Assembly: GCF_004151105.1 (NCBI RefSeq)
Contig: NZ_PHRF01000075.1
Coordinates: 1 to 45,818, forward strand
DNA: 45,818 bases
Source of the DNA: Streptomyces sp. L-9-10
Lineage (GTDB): Bacteria > Actinomycetota > Actinomycetes > Streptomycetales > Streptomycetaceae
Direction: 5' to 3'
Shown here: piece by piece, positions 7,402 through 15,735 of the stretch
Position numbering within the stretch: the stretch's first letter is position 1
Layout: each line of letters starts with the position of its first letter
Translations under genes and position numbers: made by a program
Notes under the pieces: generated by a model
Databases searched by the model: none
What the model saw: the letters and a program-made list of their open reading frames with translations, nothing else
What the model was told of the DNA's origin: nothing

Positions 7402-8925
7402 TCAGCCGCGCAGGGCTGCGATCGACTCGGCGAGGGCCTTGGGCACGTCGTGGACGAGGGCGTGGACACCGTCCCGGACGATCTGGCGGCCCGCGACGAC
7501 GGTGTGGCGCACATCCGCCGCGGAGGCGGCGAATACGGCTGTCTCCGCTCCGAGCCGGGTGAGCGTGCCCGCTGTTCTGACCGATTCCAGGGCGATGGTG
7601 GCGAGATCGGCGAGCGCGCCGCGCTCGATCCTGCCCGCCTCGTGCCAGCCGAGGGCAGCGTGGCCGGTCGAGGTCGCCGCGTGCAGGAGGGCGGCGGCCG
7701 TCCAGTGACCGCGGCTGCGGGTGCGCAGCCGTTCGTCGAGTTCCATCGCGCGGGCCTCTTCGAGGATGTCGATGACGGCGTGGCTGTCGCTGCCGAGCGA
7801 GAGCGGCGAGCCCGCTCGCTGGAGCCGGGCGGCGGGGCCGATGCCGTCGGCCAGGTCGCGTTCCGTCGTGGGGCACATACAGGTGCCGGTCCTGGCGGCG
7901 CCCAGCAGGGCGATGTCCTCGTCGGTGAGATGGGTGTTGTGCACGCCGGTGGTACGGGCGCCGAGTACGCCGTGATCGGCGAGCAGACGCGTGGGGGTGC
8001 GGCCGTGCACGTCGAGGCAGGCGTCGTTCTCCGCGGTCTGCTCGGAGAGATGCACATGCAGCGGTGCCCGGTGGGCCTCGGCCCATTCGGCGACGGTGGA
8101 GAGCTGCTCGGCGGGCACGGCGCGTACGGAGTGGATGGCCGCGCCGATCCGGGCGTGGGCGCTGTCCTTGTGGGCCGAGGCGAGGTCGGCGGCGCGCTCG
8201 GCCCAGGCGGTGGCCGTTCCGTCGGAGAAGCGGAGCTGGTGGCGGTCGGGGGGCGCGCCGCCGCGCCGCTTCGTGATGCCGGAGGAGAGATAAGCGGTGT
8301 CCAGGAGCGTGATCCGGATCCCGGCCTCGGCCGCCGCCGCGATCAGCGCCTCCCCCATCGCGTTCGGCCGGTCGTACGGGGCGCCGTCCGGGGTGTGGTG
8401 GAGGTAGTGGAACTCCCCGACGGCGGTGATACCGGCGAGCGCCATCTCCGCGTAGACGGCGCGGGCGAGGGCGTAGTACGAGTCGGGGGTGAGCTTGGCG
8501 GCGATTCCGTACATGATCTCGCGCCAGGTCCAGAAGGTGCCGGAGCCGACCTGGACGGTGCCGCGCAGGGCGCGGTGGAAGGCGTGGGAGTGGGCGTTGG
8601 CCAGCCCGGGGAGGGTCAGTCCGCGCAGGACGGCCGCTCCGGGCGGCGGGGTCTTGACGCCGGTGCGGACGTCGGTGATCCGGCCGTCCGTGACGGCGAC
8701 GGCGACACCTGGCTCGACGTGGGTGCCGAGCCAGGCGTGTTCCAGCCAGTAGACGGGACCGGCGGGCCCGGCCGGGACGGCGCGGCCGGGCGCGGTGGCG
8801 GGCCCCGGCGCGGCGGCGGCCTCGGTCCCGGTGGCGGCCCCGGGCGCGGTGGTCTGCCCGCTTCTGGTGGCCGTCCCGTCGTCCGTGACCCGCGTCCTGC
8901 CCGGTGCCGCTGTGGGGTGCGTCAT
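7402..8925 (-). CDS. hutF: Formimidoylglutamate deiminase
   Basis: The 507-aa amidohydrolase-superfamily enzyme converts N-formimino-glutamate to N-formyl-glutamate and ammonia, the five-step route of histidine use. The motifs are NAHSHAFHRALRG (metal ligands), HVHLSEQ, HNTHLTDEDI and LGSDSHAVID. The start ATG 8925 overlaps the stop of the upstream gene (ATGA). Residues 1-55 are a low-complexity Ala/Pro/Gly/Thr extension before the conserved YWLEHAWLG. Such extensions are unusual for HutF and probably disordered. The presence of HutF implies that a deformylase must follow. Confidence 0.92.
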   Translation of the reverse strand: MTHPTAAPGRTRVTDDGTATRSGQTTAPGAATGTEAAAAPGPATAPGRAVPAGPAGPVYWLEHAWLGTHVEPGVAVAVTDGRITDVRTGVKTPPPGAAVLRGLTLPGLANAHSHAFHRALRGTVQVGSGTFWTWREIMYGIAAKLTPDSYYALARAVYAEMALAGITAVGEFHYLHHTPDGAPYDRPNAMGEALIAAAAEAGIRITLLDTAYLSSGITKRRGGAPPDRHQLRFSDGTATAWAERAADLASAHKDSAHARIGAAIHSVRAVPAEQLSTVAEWAEAHRAPLHVHLSEQTAENDACLDVHGRTPTRLLADHGVLGARTTGVHNTHLTDEDIALLGAARTGTCMCPTTERDLADGIGPAARLQRAGSPLSLGSDSHAVIDILEEARAMELDERLRTRSRGHWTAAALLHAATSTGHAALGWHEAGRIERGALADLATIALESVRTAGTLTRLGAETAVFAASAADVRHTVVAGRQIVRDGVHALVHDVPKALAESIAALRG

Positions 8926-10211
8926 GCGCACGCGAGTCCTTCCAGTACGTCGGCCAGTGCCAGGACCCCGGCCACGCAGTCGTCCTCGGCCGCGGATTCG
9001 GCCGGGGAGTGCGAGACCCCGGTGGGGTTGCGTACGAACAGCATGGCGGTAGGGATGGAGCCGGACAGAATACCCGCGTCGTGCCCGGCGCCGGTGCCGA
9101 GGACGGGTACGGGAGCGCCGCCGCCGGGGCGCTGCCCGAGGATCTTGCCCAGTTCGTCCCGCAGGGCGTGCTCGAACTCGACCACGGGGGTGAAGGACTC
9201 CCGTACGACGGACAGCTCGATCCCGGCCCGGTCCGCGTACGCGCGGGCGGCGGCCTCGATACCGGCGACCACGGTGTCCAGGGCGGACTGGTCGGCGGCG
9301 CGGGAATCCAGCCAGCCACGGACGAGGGAGGGGATGGCGTTGACACCGTTGGGCTCGACGGAGATCTTGCCGAAGGTGGCGAGGGCCCCGGCGAGTTCGG
9401 CCTCGCGGCGGGCGGCGAGCACGGTCTCCGCGTACGGCAGCATCGGGTCGCGGCGGTCGGCGAGGCGGGTGGTGCCCGCGTGGTTGGCCTCTCCCCGGAA
9501 GTCGAAACGCCAGCGGCCGTGCGGCCAGATCGCCGACGCGATACCGACGGGGTCACCGGACAGGTCGAGGGCGCGGCCCTGCTCGACATGCAGCTCGATG
9601 AACGCGCCGATCCGCGCGAGGCGTTCGGGGTCGGGGCCCAGGGTGGACGGGTCGTGGCCGGCCGCCTCCATCGCCCCGGGCAGCGTGATGCCGTTCCCGT
9701 CGCGCAGTTCACGGGCCTGCTCTGCGGTGAGCCGGCCCGCGGTGAGCCGGGAGCCGACACAGGCGAGACCGAAGCGGGCGCCTTCCTCGTCACCGAAGTT
9801 GGTGATGGCCAGGGGGCGGCTGAACCGCGCGCCCCTGCCCCGGAGTTCGTCGAGTGCGGCGAAGGAGGAGACGACACCGAGCGGCCCGTCGAAGGCGCCG
9901 CCGTCCGGTACGGAGTCCAGATGCGACCCCGTCACGACGGCGTCCCCGGCGAGCGGATCGCCGAGCCAGGCCCACTGGTTGCCGTTGCGGTCGAGTTCGT
10001 AGGCCAGCCCGCGGGCCTCGGCCTGCGCGCGGAACCAGGCCCGGCAATCGGCGTCGGCGGCGGTCCAGGCGTACCGCCGGTAGCCGCCGCTGCCGGAGTC
10101 GCGGCCGAGCGGGGCGAGTTCGCGCCACATCTCCTGGAAGGAGGGGGTTCGGCGGGCGTCGCCCGGGGCGCCCTCGGCGTGCCCCGGCCCGGGAGGCGGT
10201 GACGCGGTCAC
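8922..10211 (-). CDS. M20-family amidohydrolase (allantoate amidohydrolase / N-carbamoyl amino acid hydrolase type)
   Basis: The 429-aa zinc-dependent amidase has the motifs TGSHLDSVPDGGAFDGPLG (metal His and Asp), FGDEEGARFG (catalytic and metal Glu) and ELHVEQGRAL; the C-terminal metal His lies in VSHSPAE. Family members hydrolyse allantoate, ureidoglycolate or N-carbamoyl amino acids. It sits between hutU and hutF with 4-nt overlaps on both sides (GTGA at hutU, ATGA at hutF). That tight coupling suggests it works in histidine breakdown, most simply as the N-formylglutamate deformylase that the HutF route needs. No HutG-type gene is present in the window. The role is inference; the fold is clear. 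Confidence 0.85.
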   Translation of the reverse strand: MTASPPPGPGHAEGAPGDARRTPSFQEMWRELAPLGRDSGSGGYRRYAWTAADADCRAWFRAQAEARGLAYELDRNGNQWAWLGDPLAGDAVVTGSHLDSVPDGGAFDGPLGVVSSFAALDELRGRGARFSRPLAITNFGDEEGARFGLACVGSRLTAGRLTAEQARELRDGNGITLPGAMEAAGHDPSTLGPDPERLARIGAFIELHVEQGRALDLSGDPVGIASAIWPHGRWRFDFRGEANHAGTTRLADRRDPMLPYAETVLAARREAELAGALATFGKISVEPNGVNAIPSLVRGWLDSRAADQSALDTVVAGIEAAARAYADRAGIELSVVRESFTPVVEFEHALRDELGKILGQRPGGGAPVPVLGTGAGHDAGILSGSIPTAMLFVRNPTGVSHSPAESAAEDDCVAGVLALADVLEGLACA

Positions 10212-11866
10212 TCGCCCTCCCGCATCGGGACACGGACGTCGCGCTCGTCGGCGACCGCTTCCGCGAGGTCGTAGCCCGCGTCGACATGGCGGATGACGCC
10301 CATGCCCGGGTCGTTGGTCAGGACGCGGCGGATCTTCTCGCCCGCGAGCTTCGTGCCGTCGGCCACCGAGACCTGCCCGGCGTGGATGGAGCGGCCCATG
10401 CCGACGCCGCCGCCGTGGTGGAGGGAGACCCAGGAGGCGCCGGAGGCGACATTGACCATGGCGTTGAGGAGCGGCCAGTCGGCGATGGCGTCGGAACCGT
10501 CGAGCATGGCCTCGGTCTCGCGGTACGGGGAGGCGACCGAGCCGCAGTCCAGGTGGTCGCGCCCGATGACCAGCGGCGCGGCCAGCTCACCGGAGGCGAC
10601 CATGTCGTTGAAGCGCTCGCCCGCCTTGTCGCGCTCGCCGTAGCCGAGCCAGCAGATCCGGGCCGGGAGGCCCTGGAAGTGGACGCGCTCGCCCGCCATC
10701 TTGATCCAGCGGTGCAGTGATTCGTTCTCCGGGAACAGGTCGAGGATCGCCTTGTCCGTCTTGTGGATGTCGGACGCCTCCCCGGAGAGCGCGGCCCAGC
10801 GGAACGGGCCCTTGCCCTCGCAGAACAGTGGCCGGATATAGGCGGGCACGAAGCCGGGGAAGGCGAAGGCCCTGTCGTATCCGGCCAGTTGGGCTTCGCC
10901 GCGGATGGAGTTGCCGTAGTCGAACACCTCGGCGCCCGCGTCCATGAAGCCGACCATCGCCTCGACGTGCCGGGCCATGGACTCCCGGGCGCGCTGGGTG
11001 AAGTCGGCGGGCTTCTCGGCGGCGTACGAGGCCATCTCGTCGAAGTCGACGCCGAGCGGCAGATAGGCCAGCGGGTCGTGGGCGGAGGTCTGGTCCGTGA
11101 CGATGTCGATGGGGGCGCCCTCGGCGAGCATCCGGGGGAGCAGTTCCGCCGCGTTGCCGAGCAGGCCGATGGAGAGCGGCCGGCGCGCGTCGCGCGCCTC
11201 GGTCGCCAGCTGGAGCGCGTGCTCCAGGCTGTCGGCCCGTACGTCGAGATAGCGGTGCTCGATCCGGCGCTCGATGGCGCGCGGGTCGCAGTCGATACAG
11301 ATCGCGACGCCGTCGTTCATGGTGACGGCCAGCGGCTGGGCGCCGCCCATGCCGCCCAGACCGGCGGTGAGGGTGATCGTCCCGGCGAGGGTGCCGTCGA
11401 ACTTCTTGGCGGCGACGGCGGCGAACGTCTCGTACGTGCCCTGGAGGATGCCCTGTGTGCCGATGTAGATCCAGGATCCGGCGGTCATCTGCCCGTACAT
11501 GGTGAGGCCGAGGGCCTCCAGGCGCCGGAACTCCTCCCAGTTCGCCCAGTCGCCGACCAGGTTGGAGTTGGCGAGCAGCACGCGCGGCGCCCACTCGTGG
11601 GTCTGCATCACCCCGACCGGACGGCCGGACTGGACGAGCATCGTCTCGTCCTGCTTGAGGGTGCGGAGCGTACGCACCATCGCGTCGAAGGAGCGCCAGT
11701 CGCGGGCGGCCTTGCCGGTGCCGCCGTAGACGACCAGCTTGTCCGGGTGCTCGGCGACCTCGGGGTCGAGGTTGTTCTGGAGCATGCGGAGGGCGGCTTC
11801 CTGCTGCCATCCCAGGGCGCTCAGTTCCGTACCGCGCGGCGCCCGTACGGGTCGCGGTCCTGACAT
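10208..11866 (-). CDS. hutU: Urocanate hydratase
   Basis: The 552-aa enzyme uses tightly bound NAD+ to hydrate urocanate to imidazolonepropionate. The characteristic stretches are VVYGGTGKAARDW near the N-terminus, TLTAGLGGMGGAQPLAVTMN (dinucleotide-binding) and CWLGYGERDKAGERFNDMV with the conserved Cys. Length matches the family. AAGGAGG precedes the ATG at 11866. It is the first gene of the hut operon and therefore carries the operon promoter. A sequence element at that promoter is repeated at the ammonia-lyase-like gene about 10 kb away. Confidence 0.96.
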   Translation of the reverse strand: MSGPRPVRAPRGTELSALGWQQEAALRMLQNNLDPEVAEHPDKLVVYGGTGKAARDWRSFDAMVRTLRTLKQDETMLVQSGRPVGVMQTHEWAPRVLLANSNLVGDWANWEEFRRLEALGLTMYGQMTAGSWIYIGTQGILQGTYETFAAVAAKKFDGTLAGTITLTAGLGGMGGAQPLAVTMNDGVAICIDCDPRAIERRIEHRYLDVRADSLEHALQLATEARDARRPLSIGLLGNAAELLPRMLAEGAPIDIVTDQTSAHDPLAYLPLGVDFDEMASYAAEKPADFTQRARESMARHVEAMVGFMDAGAEVFDYGNSIRGEAQLAGYDRAFAFPGFVPAYIRPLFCEGKGPFRWAALSGEASDIHKTDKAILDLFPENESLHRWIKMAGERVHFQGLPARICWLGYGERDKAGERFNDMVASGELAAPLVIGRDHLDCGSVASPYRETEAMLDGSDAIADWPLLNAMVNVASGASWVSLHHGGGVGMGRSIHAGQVSVADGTKLAGEKIRRVLTNDPGMGVIRHVDAGYDLAEAVADERDVRVPMREGE

Positions 11867-11922
11867 GGCGATGCCTCCTTCGTGGTGGATCTGCCGACTG
11901 GCCTGCCGACCGGCCTGTTGGC

Positions 11923-11963
11923 CAATCTATTCACATCCTCGCCGGATGAATACTTGTAGTCAA
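11923..11963 (-). promoter_or_regulatory. hutU promoter with candidate operator
   Basis: On the minus strand, a -35 TTGACT (11963-11958) and a -10 GAGGAT (11940-11935) are 17 nt apart. Just past the -10, where transcription would start, lies TGAATAGATTG (11933-11923). A partly matching inverted copy (plus-strand TGAATACTTG, 11947-11956) overlaps the spacer, giving a dyad suited to a repressor. The same 11-mer occurs upstream of the ammonia-lyase-like gene. Promoter boxes and operator are predictions. Confidence 0.55.
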
Positions 11964-12002
11964 CAGCTGCGTGGCCGGTCGGCGGGTGATTGGCTGGCAC
12001 GC

Positions 12003-13490
12003 ATGGCTTCGGTTCAGCACGACGGTGACGGCGACAACGGCGACGGCGGCGGCACTCCCCCGCACGGCTCGAACATCTCGAACGGCTCGAACGGCTCCAA
12101 CGGCTCCGCGGACGGAGGTACGGGCGCGGCCCCCGGTGCGGCGGCCCGCCGGGACCTCGCCGTACGGGCCGCCGTGGCGCAGGGGCTGATCAGCGAGACC
12201 GAGCCCGTCGTCGCCCTGCTCGACGTGGCCGGGATCCGCGCCTCCGCCGCCGCGCTCCGTACCGCCTTCGACGAGGTCACCGCCCCAGGCACCGCCGTTC
12301 TGCACGCCTTCGCGGTGAAGGCGGCGCCCCTGGTGGCCGTGGTGCGCCTGCTCGGCGAGGAGGGCATCGGCGCCGAGGTCGCCAGCCCGGGTGAGCTGGC
12401 CCTCGCCCGCGCGGCGGGCGTACGGCCCGAGCACACCGTCCTCGACTCCCCCGCCAAGACCACCGCCGAGCTGCGCGAGGCCCTCGCGCTCGGCATCGCG
12501 GTCAACGCGGACAACCCCCAGGAACTGGACCGGCTCGACGCCCTCATCGGCTCCGGACCGGTTTCCGGCCCAGGACCGGTCGCCTCCCCGCTGGGGCTGC
12601 GGATCAACGCGCAGGTCGGCGGCGGTTCCATCGGCGCACTCTCCACCGCGACCGCCACCTCCAAGTTCGGGATCGCGCTGCGCGACGAGGGCGCCCGCGC
12701 CTGGGTCGTCCGGGCGTTCCTCGACCGCCCCTGGCTCACCCGGCTGCACACCCACTCCGGCTCGCAGGGTGTGCCGCTGGAGCGCATGACCGAGGGCGTA
12801 CGGACGGTGTACGAACTGGCGGAGGAGATCAACGCGGCGGCCGGCCGCCGGCAGATCGACACCCTCGACATCGGCGGCGGTCTCCCGGTCAATTTCGGCT
12901 CGGACGAGGAGACACCGACGTACGCGGCCTACGCCCGGCTGCTGAGGGAGACCGTCCCCGGACTGCTGGACGGCCGCTACGGACTGGTCACCGAATTCGG
13001 CCGTTCTCTGCTCGCCAAGCACGGCACGGTCCTCGCGCGCGTCGAATACGCCAAGTCCGCCGGTGGCCGCCCGATCGCGGTGACCCACGCGGGCGCGCAG
13101 GTCGCCACCCGTACCGTCTACGACCCCGCCTCCTGGCCGCTGCGCATCGCCGCGTACGACGCCGGGGGACGGCCCAGGACGGGCCCCGCCGTGGCCCAGG
13201 ACATCGCGGGCCCGGCCTGTTTCGCGGGCGATCTGCTCGCCGAGAACCGGCCCGTGCCGCTGCTGGAGCAGGGCGATCTGGTGGCCGCCCTCGACACCGG
13301 CGCGTACTACTTCTCCAACCACTACGCGTACAACAGCCTGGCCAGGCCGGGTGTCCACGGCTTCGTGACGGTGCCGGGCACGGCCGGCGGCGGGGTGCGC
13401 TTCGCGACCGTACGGGCCGCGCAGACGGTCGCGGAGATCGTCACCGAGTCGGGCGGCGGCTACGCCGACGCGCTCCTGCCGGCCGGCTAG
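12003..13490 (+). CDS. Type III PLP-dependent decarboxylase, diaminopimelate-decarboxylase-like
   Basis: The 495-aa protein has an alanine-racemase-like barrel followed by a beta domain. The PLP lysine is K106 in AFAVKAAPL, a glycine-rich phosphate loop is DIGGGLPVNFG, and the C-terminal catalytic Cys lies in GPACFAGDLLAE. HTHSGSQ corresponds to the family HIGSQ motif. These features fit diaminopimelate, ornithine or arginine decarboxylases; the substrate is not settled, and the gene is not obviously lysA. A disordered start with GSN repeats (residues 21-36) precedes the domain. It diverges from hutU across 136 nt, so both could share an operator. I see no strong ribosome-binding site before ATG 12003. 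Confidence 0.75.
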   Translation: MASVQHDGDGDNGDGGGTPPHGSNISNGSNGSNGSADGGTGAAPGAAARRDLAVRAAVAQGLISETEPVVALLDVAGIRASAAALRTAFDEVTAPGTAVLHAFAVKAAPLVAVVRLLGEEGIGAEVASPGELALARAAGVRPEHTVLDSPAKTTAELREALALGIAVNADNPQELDRLDALIGSGPVSGPGPVASPLGLRINAQVGGGSIGALSTATATSKFGIALRDEGARAWVVRAFLDRPWLTRLHTHSGSQGVPLERMTEGVRTVYELAEEINAAAGRRQIDTLDIGGGLPVNFGSDEETPTYAAYARLLRETVPGLLDGRYGLVTEFGRSLLAKHGTVLARVEYAKSAGGRPIAVTHAGAQVATRTVYDPASWPLRIAAYDAGGRPRTGPAVAQDIAGPACFAGDLLAENRPVPLLEQGDLVAALDTGAYYFSNHYAYNSLARPGVHGFVTVPGTAGGGVRFATVRAAQTVAEIVTESGGGYADALLPAG

Positions 13491-13722
13491 GACGACTGCC
13501 GGACAGCCGGGACGGCCGGCGGACCGCCCCGGGCGAGCCCGGCGGAGCGCTACGGGCGGCCGGCGGCCCCGGACGGCCGGAAGTGGCCGGTCCCCGGCGG
13601 CCCGGCACGCATGTTCCGATGGAAAATGCCAGAACCTCCTCCCCCCGCACGAACGTTGCGTAATCTCGCGGTCACTGCCGCACAACAGTGCGCCCGCACG
13701 CCCGGCTGGGAGGGGAGTCCGC
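13491..13722. other. GC-rich intergenic spacer with hairpins
   Basis: The first 120 nt are overlapping GGACGGCCGG-type inverted repeats that can fold into several hairpins and may end transcription of the decarboxylase gene. The remaining part should hold the promoter of the Roadblock operon; I cannot pick convincing -35 and -10 boxes. AGGGGAG precedes GTG 13723. Confidence 0.4.
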
Positions 13723-14115
13723 GTGCCCGGAATCGACGCGTGCCTACAGGAGGCCATGAAGCTGCCGGGAGCGCGCGGAGCGGCGATCGTGGACTGGACG
13801 AGCGGTCTCGCGCTCGGCACGGCGGGCGAATCGCCCAACGGCGACCATGAGGCGACCGCCGCCGAGACGGCCGAACTGGCCAGAGCCGCCGCGGAGTACA
13901 CGGCGTTCGCGCCCGCCGTCGCGGCCGGCCACAAGGGCCCGCCCGTCGAGGACCTCATCGTCACCACCCATACCGGCTACCACCTCCTGAGCTTCGTCGA
14001 GACGACGTTCGACAGCAGCGTCTTCCTCCATCTCTGGCTCGACCGCGACACCGGAAACCTCGCCCTGGCCCGATTACGGCTGGGACAGCTCGCCGAACGG
14101 CTGGTGCTGGGATGA
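13723..14115 (+). CDS. Roadblock/LC7-like protein 1, contains a TTA codon
   Basis: The 130-aa single-domain Roadblock-like protein shows the pattern ALGTAGES and the later strand-helix unit DLIVTTHTGYHLLSFVE followed by FLHLWLDRDTGNLALARL. Bacterial Roadblock proteins usually act as partners or regulators of small Ras-like GTPases (MglB-type). Codon 118 (14074-14076, in ARLRLG) is TTA, the codon read only by the bldA tRNA, so full-length product should depend on bldA. The GTG start has AGGGGAG upstream, and the stop overlaps the next ATG (ATGA). It is the first gene of a Roadblock cluster. Confidence 0.75.
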   Translation: MPGIDACLQEAMKLPGARGAAIVDWTSGLALGTAGESPNGDHEATAAETAELARAAAEYTAFAPAVAAGHKGPPVEDLIVTTHTGYHLLSFVETTFDSSVFLHLWLDRDTGNLALARLRLGQLAERLVLG

Positions 14116-15098
14116 CGGCGGCGTCCGCGCACACCCCTGACTCCTCGCACACACCGGACTCCGCCCACACCGCGGCCTCTCCGGCTGCCCCGGTCTCCCC
14201 GGTCTCCCCGGTCTCCCCGGTCTCCACGGTCTCCCCGGTCTCCCCGGTCTCCCCGGTCTCCACGGTCTCCCCGGTCTCCCCGGTCTCCCCGGTCTCCACG
14301 GTCTCCCCGGCCTCCCCGGCCTCCCCGGTCTCCCCGGTCTCCCCGGTCTCCCCGATGCTCGTCCGACTGGCCGGCGAGCGCGCCACCGGAGCGCTCCTGC
14401 GCGACCACGGCACGCTCTATCTCGCCGACGGCCGCGTCGTGCACGCGGAGAGCCCCGCCGCCCCCGGGATCGACGTCCTGCTCACCGCCGGCGGCCGGCT
14501 GCCGCGCGCGGGCTGGGAGGAGGCGGTCGACCGGGCGGGCGCCCGCCGCGAGGTCGGCCGGTTCCTGGTCGACAGCGGCAGGATCGGCGGCGGCGAGCTG
14601 GAGATCTGCCATCTGGGCGCGCTGTTCGACGCCGCCTACTTCGCCCTCGCGCCCGGCAGCGGCCCCACTCGCTTCCGCTACGGCGTCGCGCACTGGATCG
14701 GTCCCGTACGGCCCGTCTCCGCGTCCGCCGTCGAGCGCGAGACCCGGCGCAGACGCGAACTCCTCGACCAGGTCTGGCCGTACGCGGCCGTGGACACCGC
14801 GCCCGTGCGGGCGCGCGAACCGGTGCCGGGCCAGGCGGTCACCCGCCGCCAACGCGTGCTGCTGGAACTGGCGGACGGGGTACGGACACCACTGGCCATC
14901 GCCTGGGCGCTGGGCAGGCCCGCGTTCCACACCCTGCTGGACATCCGCCGGCTGGCCGCGGCCGGGCTGGTCGAGACGCCTGCCGAACCGGCGGCGGCCA
15001 CGCCCGCGGCGGTCCCGTCCTGGGTCGCGACGGTCTCGGCCGATCCTGACATCGCCCTGTTACGCCGGCTCCGCGACGCCCTGGAGGCAAGCCTGTGA
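14112..15098 (+). CDS. DUF4388/PatA-N-like protein with winged-helix tail and Ser-Pro-Val repeats, contains a TTA codon
   Basis: The 328-aa protein has a disordered N-terminus with about 17 tandem Ser-Pro-Val/Thr/Ala triplets (residues 27-80). A DUF4388-like domain follows (about 82-200: VRLAGERATGALLRDHGTLY, then LADGRVVHAESP). The C-terminal segment (about 245-285) resembles a winged helix (LELADGVRTPLAIAWALGRP). DUF4388 proteins occur beside Roadblock proteins and GTPases in bacterial signalling. Codon 317 (15060-15062) is TTA, the second such codon in this operon. The overlap with the first Roadblock gene indicates translational coupling. The DNA-binding role of the tail is inferred. Confidence 0.7.
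   Translation: MTAASAHTPDSSHTPDSAHTAASPAAPVSPVSPVSPVSTVSPVSPVSPVSTVSPVSPVSPVSTVSPASPASPVSPVSPVSPMLVRLAGERATGALLRDHGTLYLADGRVVHAESPAAPGIDVLLTAGGRLPRAGWEEAVDRAGARREVGRFLVDSGRIGGGELEICHLGALFDAAYFALAPGSGPTRFRYGVAHWIGPVRPVSASAVERETRRRRELLDQVWPYAAVDTAPVRAREPVPGQAVTRRQRVLLELADGVRTPLAIAWALGRPAFHTLLDIRRLAAAGLVETPAEPAAATPAAVPSWVATVSADPDIALLRRLRDALEASL
14190..14354. repeat. 9-nt coding minisatellite (CCGGTCTCC family)
   Basis: The 9-nt unit encoding Ser-Pro-Val is repeated about 18 times. A higher-order 36-nt pattern is visible because every fourth unit reads CACGGTCTC (Ser-Thr-Val). The period is a multiple of three, so copy-number changes keep the frame. The near-identity of units points to recent expansion. 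Confidence 0.9.
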
Positions 15099-15213
15099 CT
15101 CCCCGTTCCATCCACCGGGCCCGGACAGGACCCGCCGTGTCCGACGTCGTGCCGGACCGCGCCACGCCGTCATGAGGCGCGCGCTGCGGGCACGTGCCGA
15201 GAGGAGACAGCTG

Positions 15214-15606
15214 ATGACGGCGGAAGCCGAGGTACTGGGCGAGCTGAGGCGCCTGCGGGCCCGCCTCCCCCAGCTCACCGGCGCGCTCGCGGCCAGTACC
15301 GACGGTCTGGTGCTGGCCCAGGACACGGCCGACGTGGAGGCGGAGGGGGTGGCCGCGCTCACCGCCGCCGCGCTGGGCGTCGCCCTGCGCCTCACGGACA
15401 CCACGGGACAGGGCGGGTTCCGGGAGCTGCTGATCCGGGGCGAGCTGGGGTACGTCGCGACATACGCGGCGGGCGCCTCCGCGGTGCTGACGGTCCTGGC
15501 GGAACCCCGGATCAATGTGGGCCGGCTCCATCTGGAGGCCCGGCGGTCCAGCACCCGGATCGGCGAACTGGTCGACGGGGCCCTGGAACGGCTGGAGAAC
15601 GCCTGA
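15214..15606 (+). CDS. Roadblock/LC7 family protein 2
   Basis: The 130-aa protein starts MTAEAEVLGELRRLRARLP and continues with the Roadblock core: AASTDGLVLAQDT, a helix rich in Ala, RELLIRGELGYVATYAAG and LTVLAEPRINVGRLHLEAR. I chose ATG 15214 because GAGAGGAG lies 7 nt upstream; an in-frame ATG at 15172 would add 14 basic residues. It follows the DUF4388 gene by 115 nt on the same strand. No TTA codon. A dimerising adaptor or GTPase-activating role is typical of the family, but no GTPase is encoded nearby. Confidence 0.75.
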   Translation: MTAEAEVLGELRRLRARLPQLTGALAASTDGLVLAQDTADVEAEGVAALTAAALGVALRLTDTTGQGGFRELLIRGELGYVATYAAGASAVLTVLAEPRINVGRLHLEARRSSTRIGELVDGALERLENA

Positions 15607-15735
15607 CCGATGACCGCCCACACCCCCACCGCCGACCCCACCCCCAATCCACGTGGAACACGCGGAACACGCGCCACCCGGGCCCCGGGGACCTCCCGGA
15701 CCGCCCGCACCGGACGGAAAGGAAGTGCGACATCC

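Noticed and set aside
6176..9877. A single 1233-codon minus-strand protein
   Set aside because: The frame stays open through hutF and the amidohydrolase only because of GC bias. Homology, the ribosome-binding site at 7366 and the overlapping real genes show that only hutI is coded in this frame.
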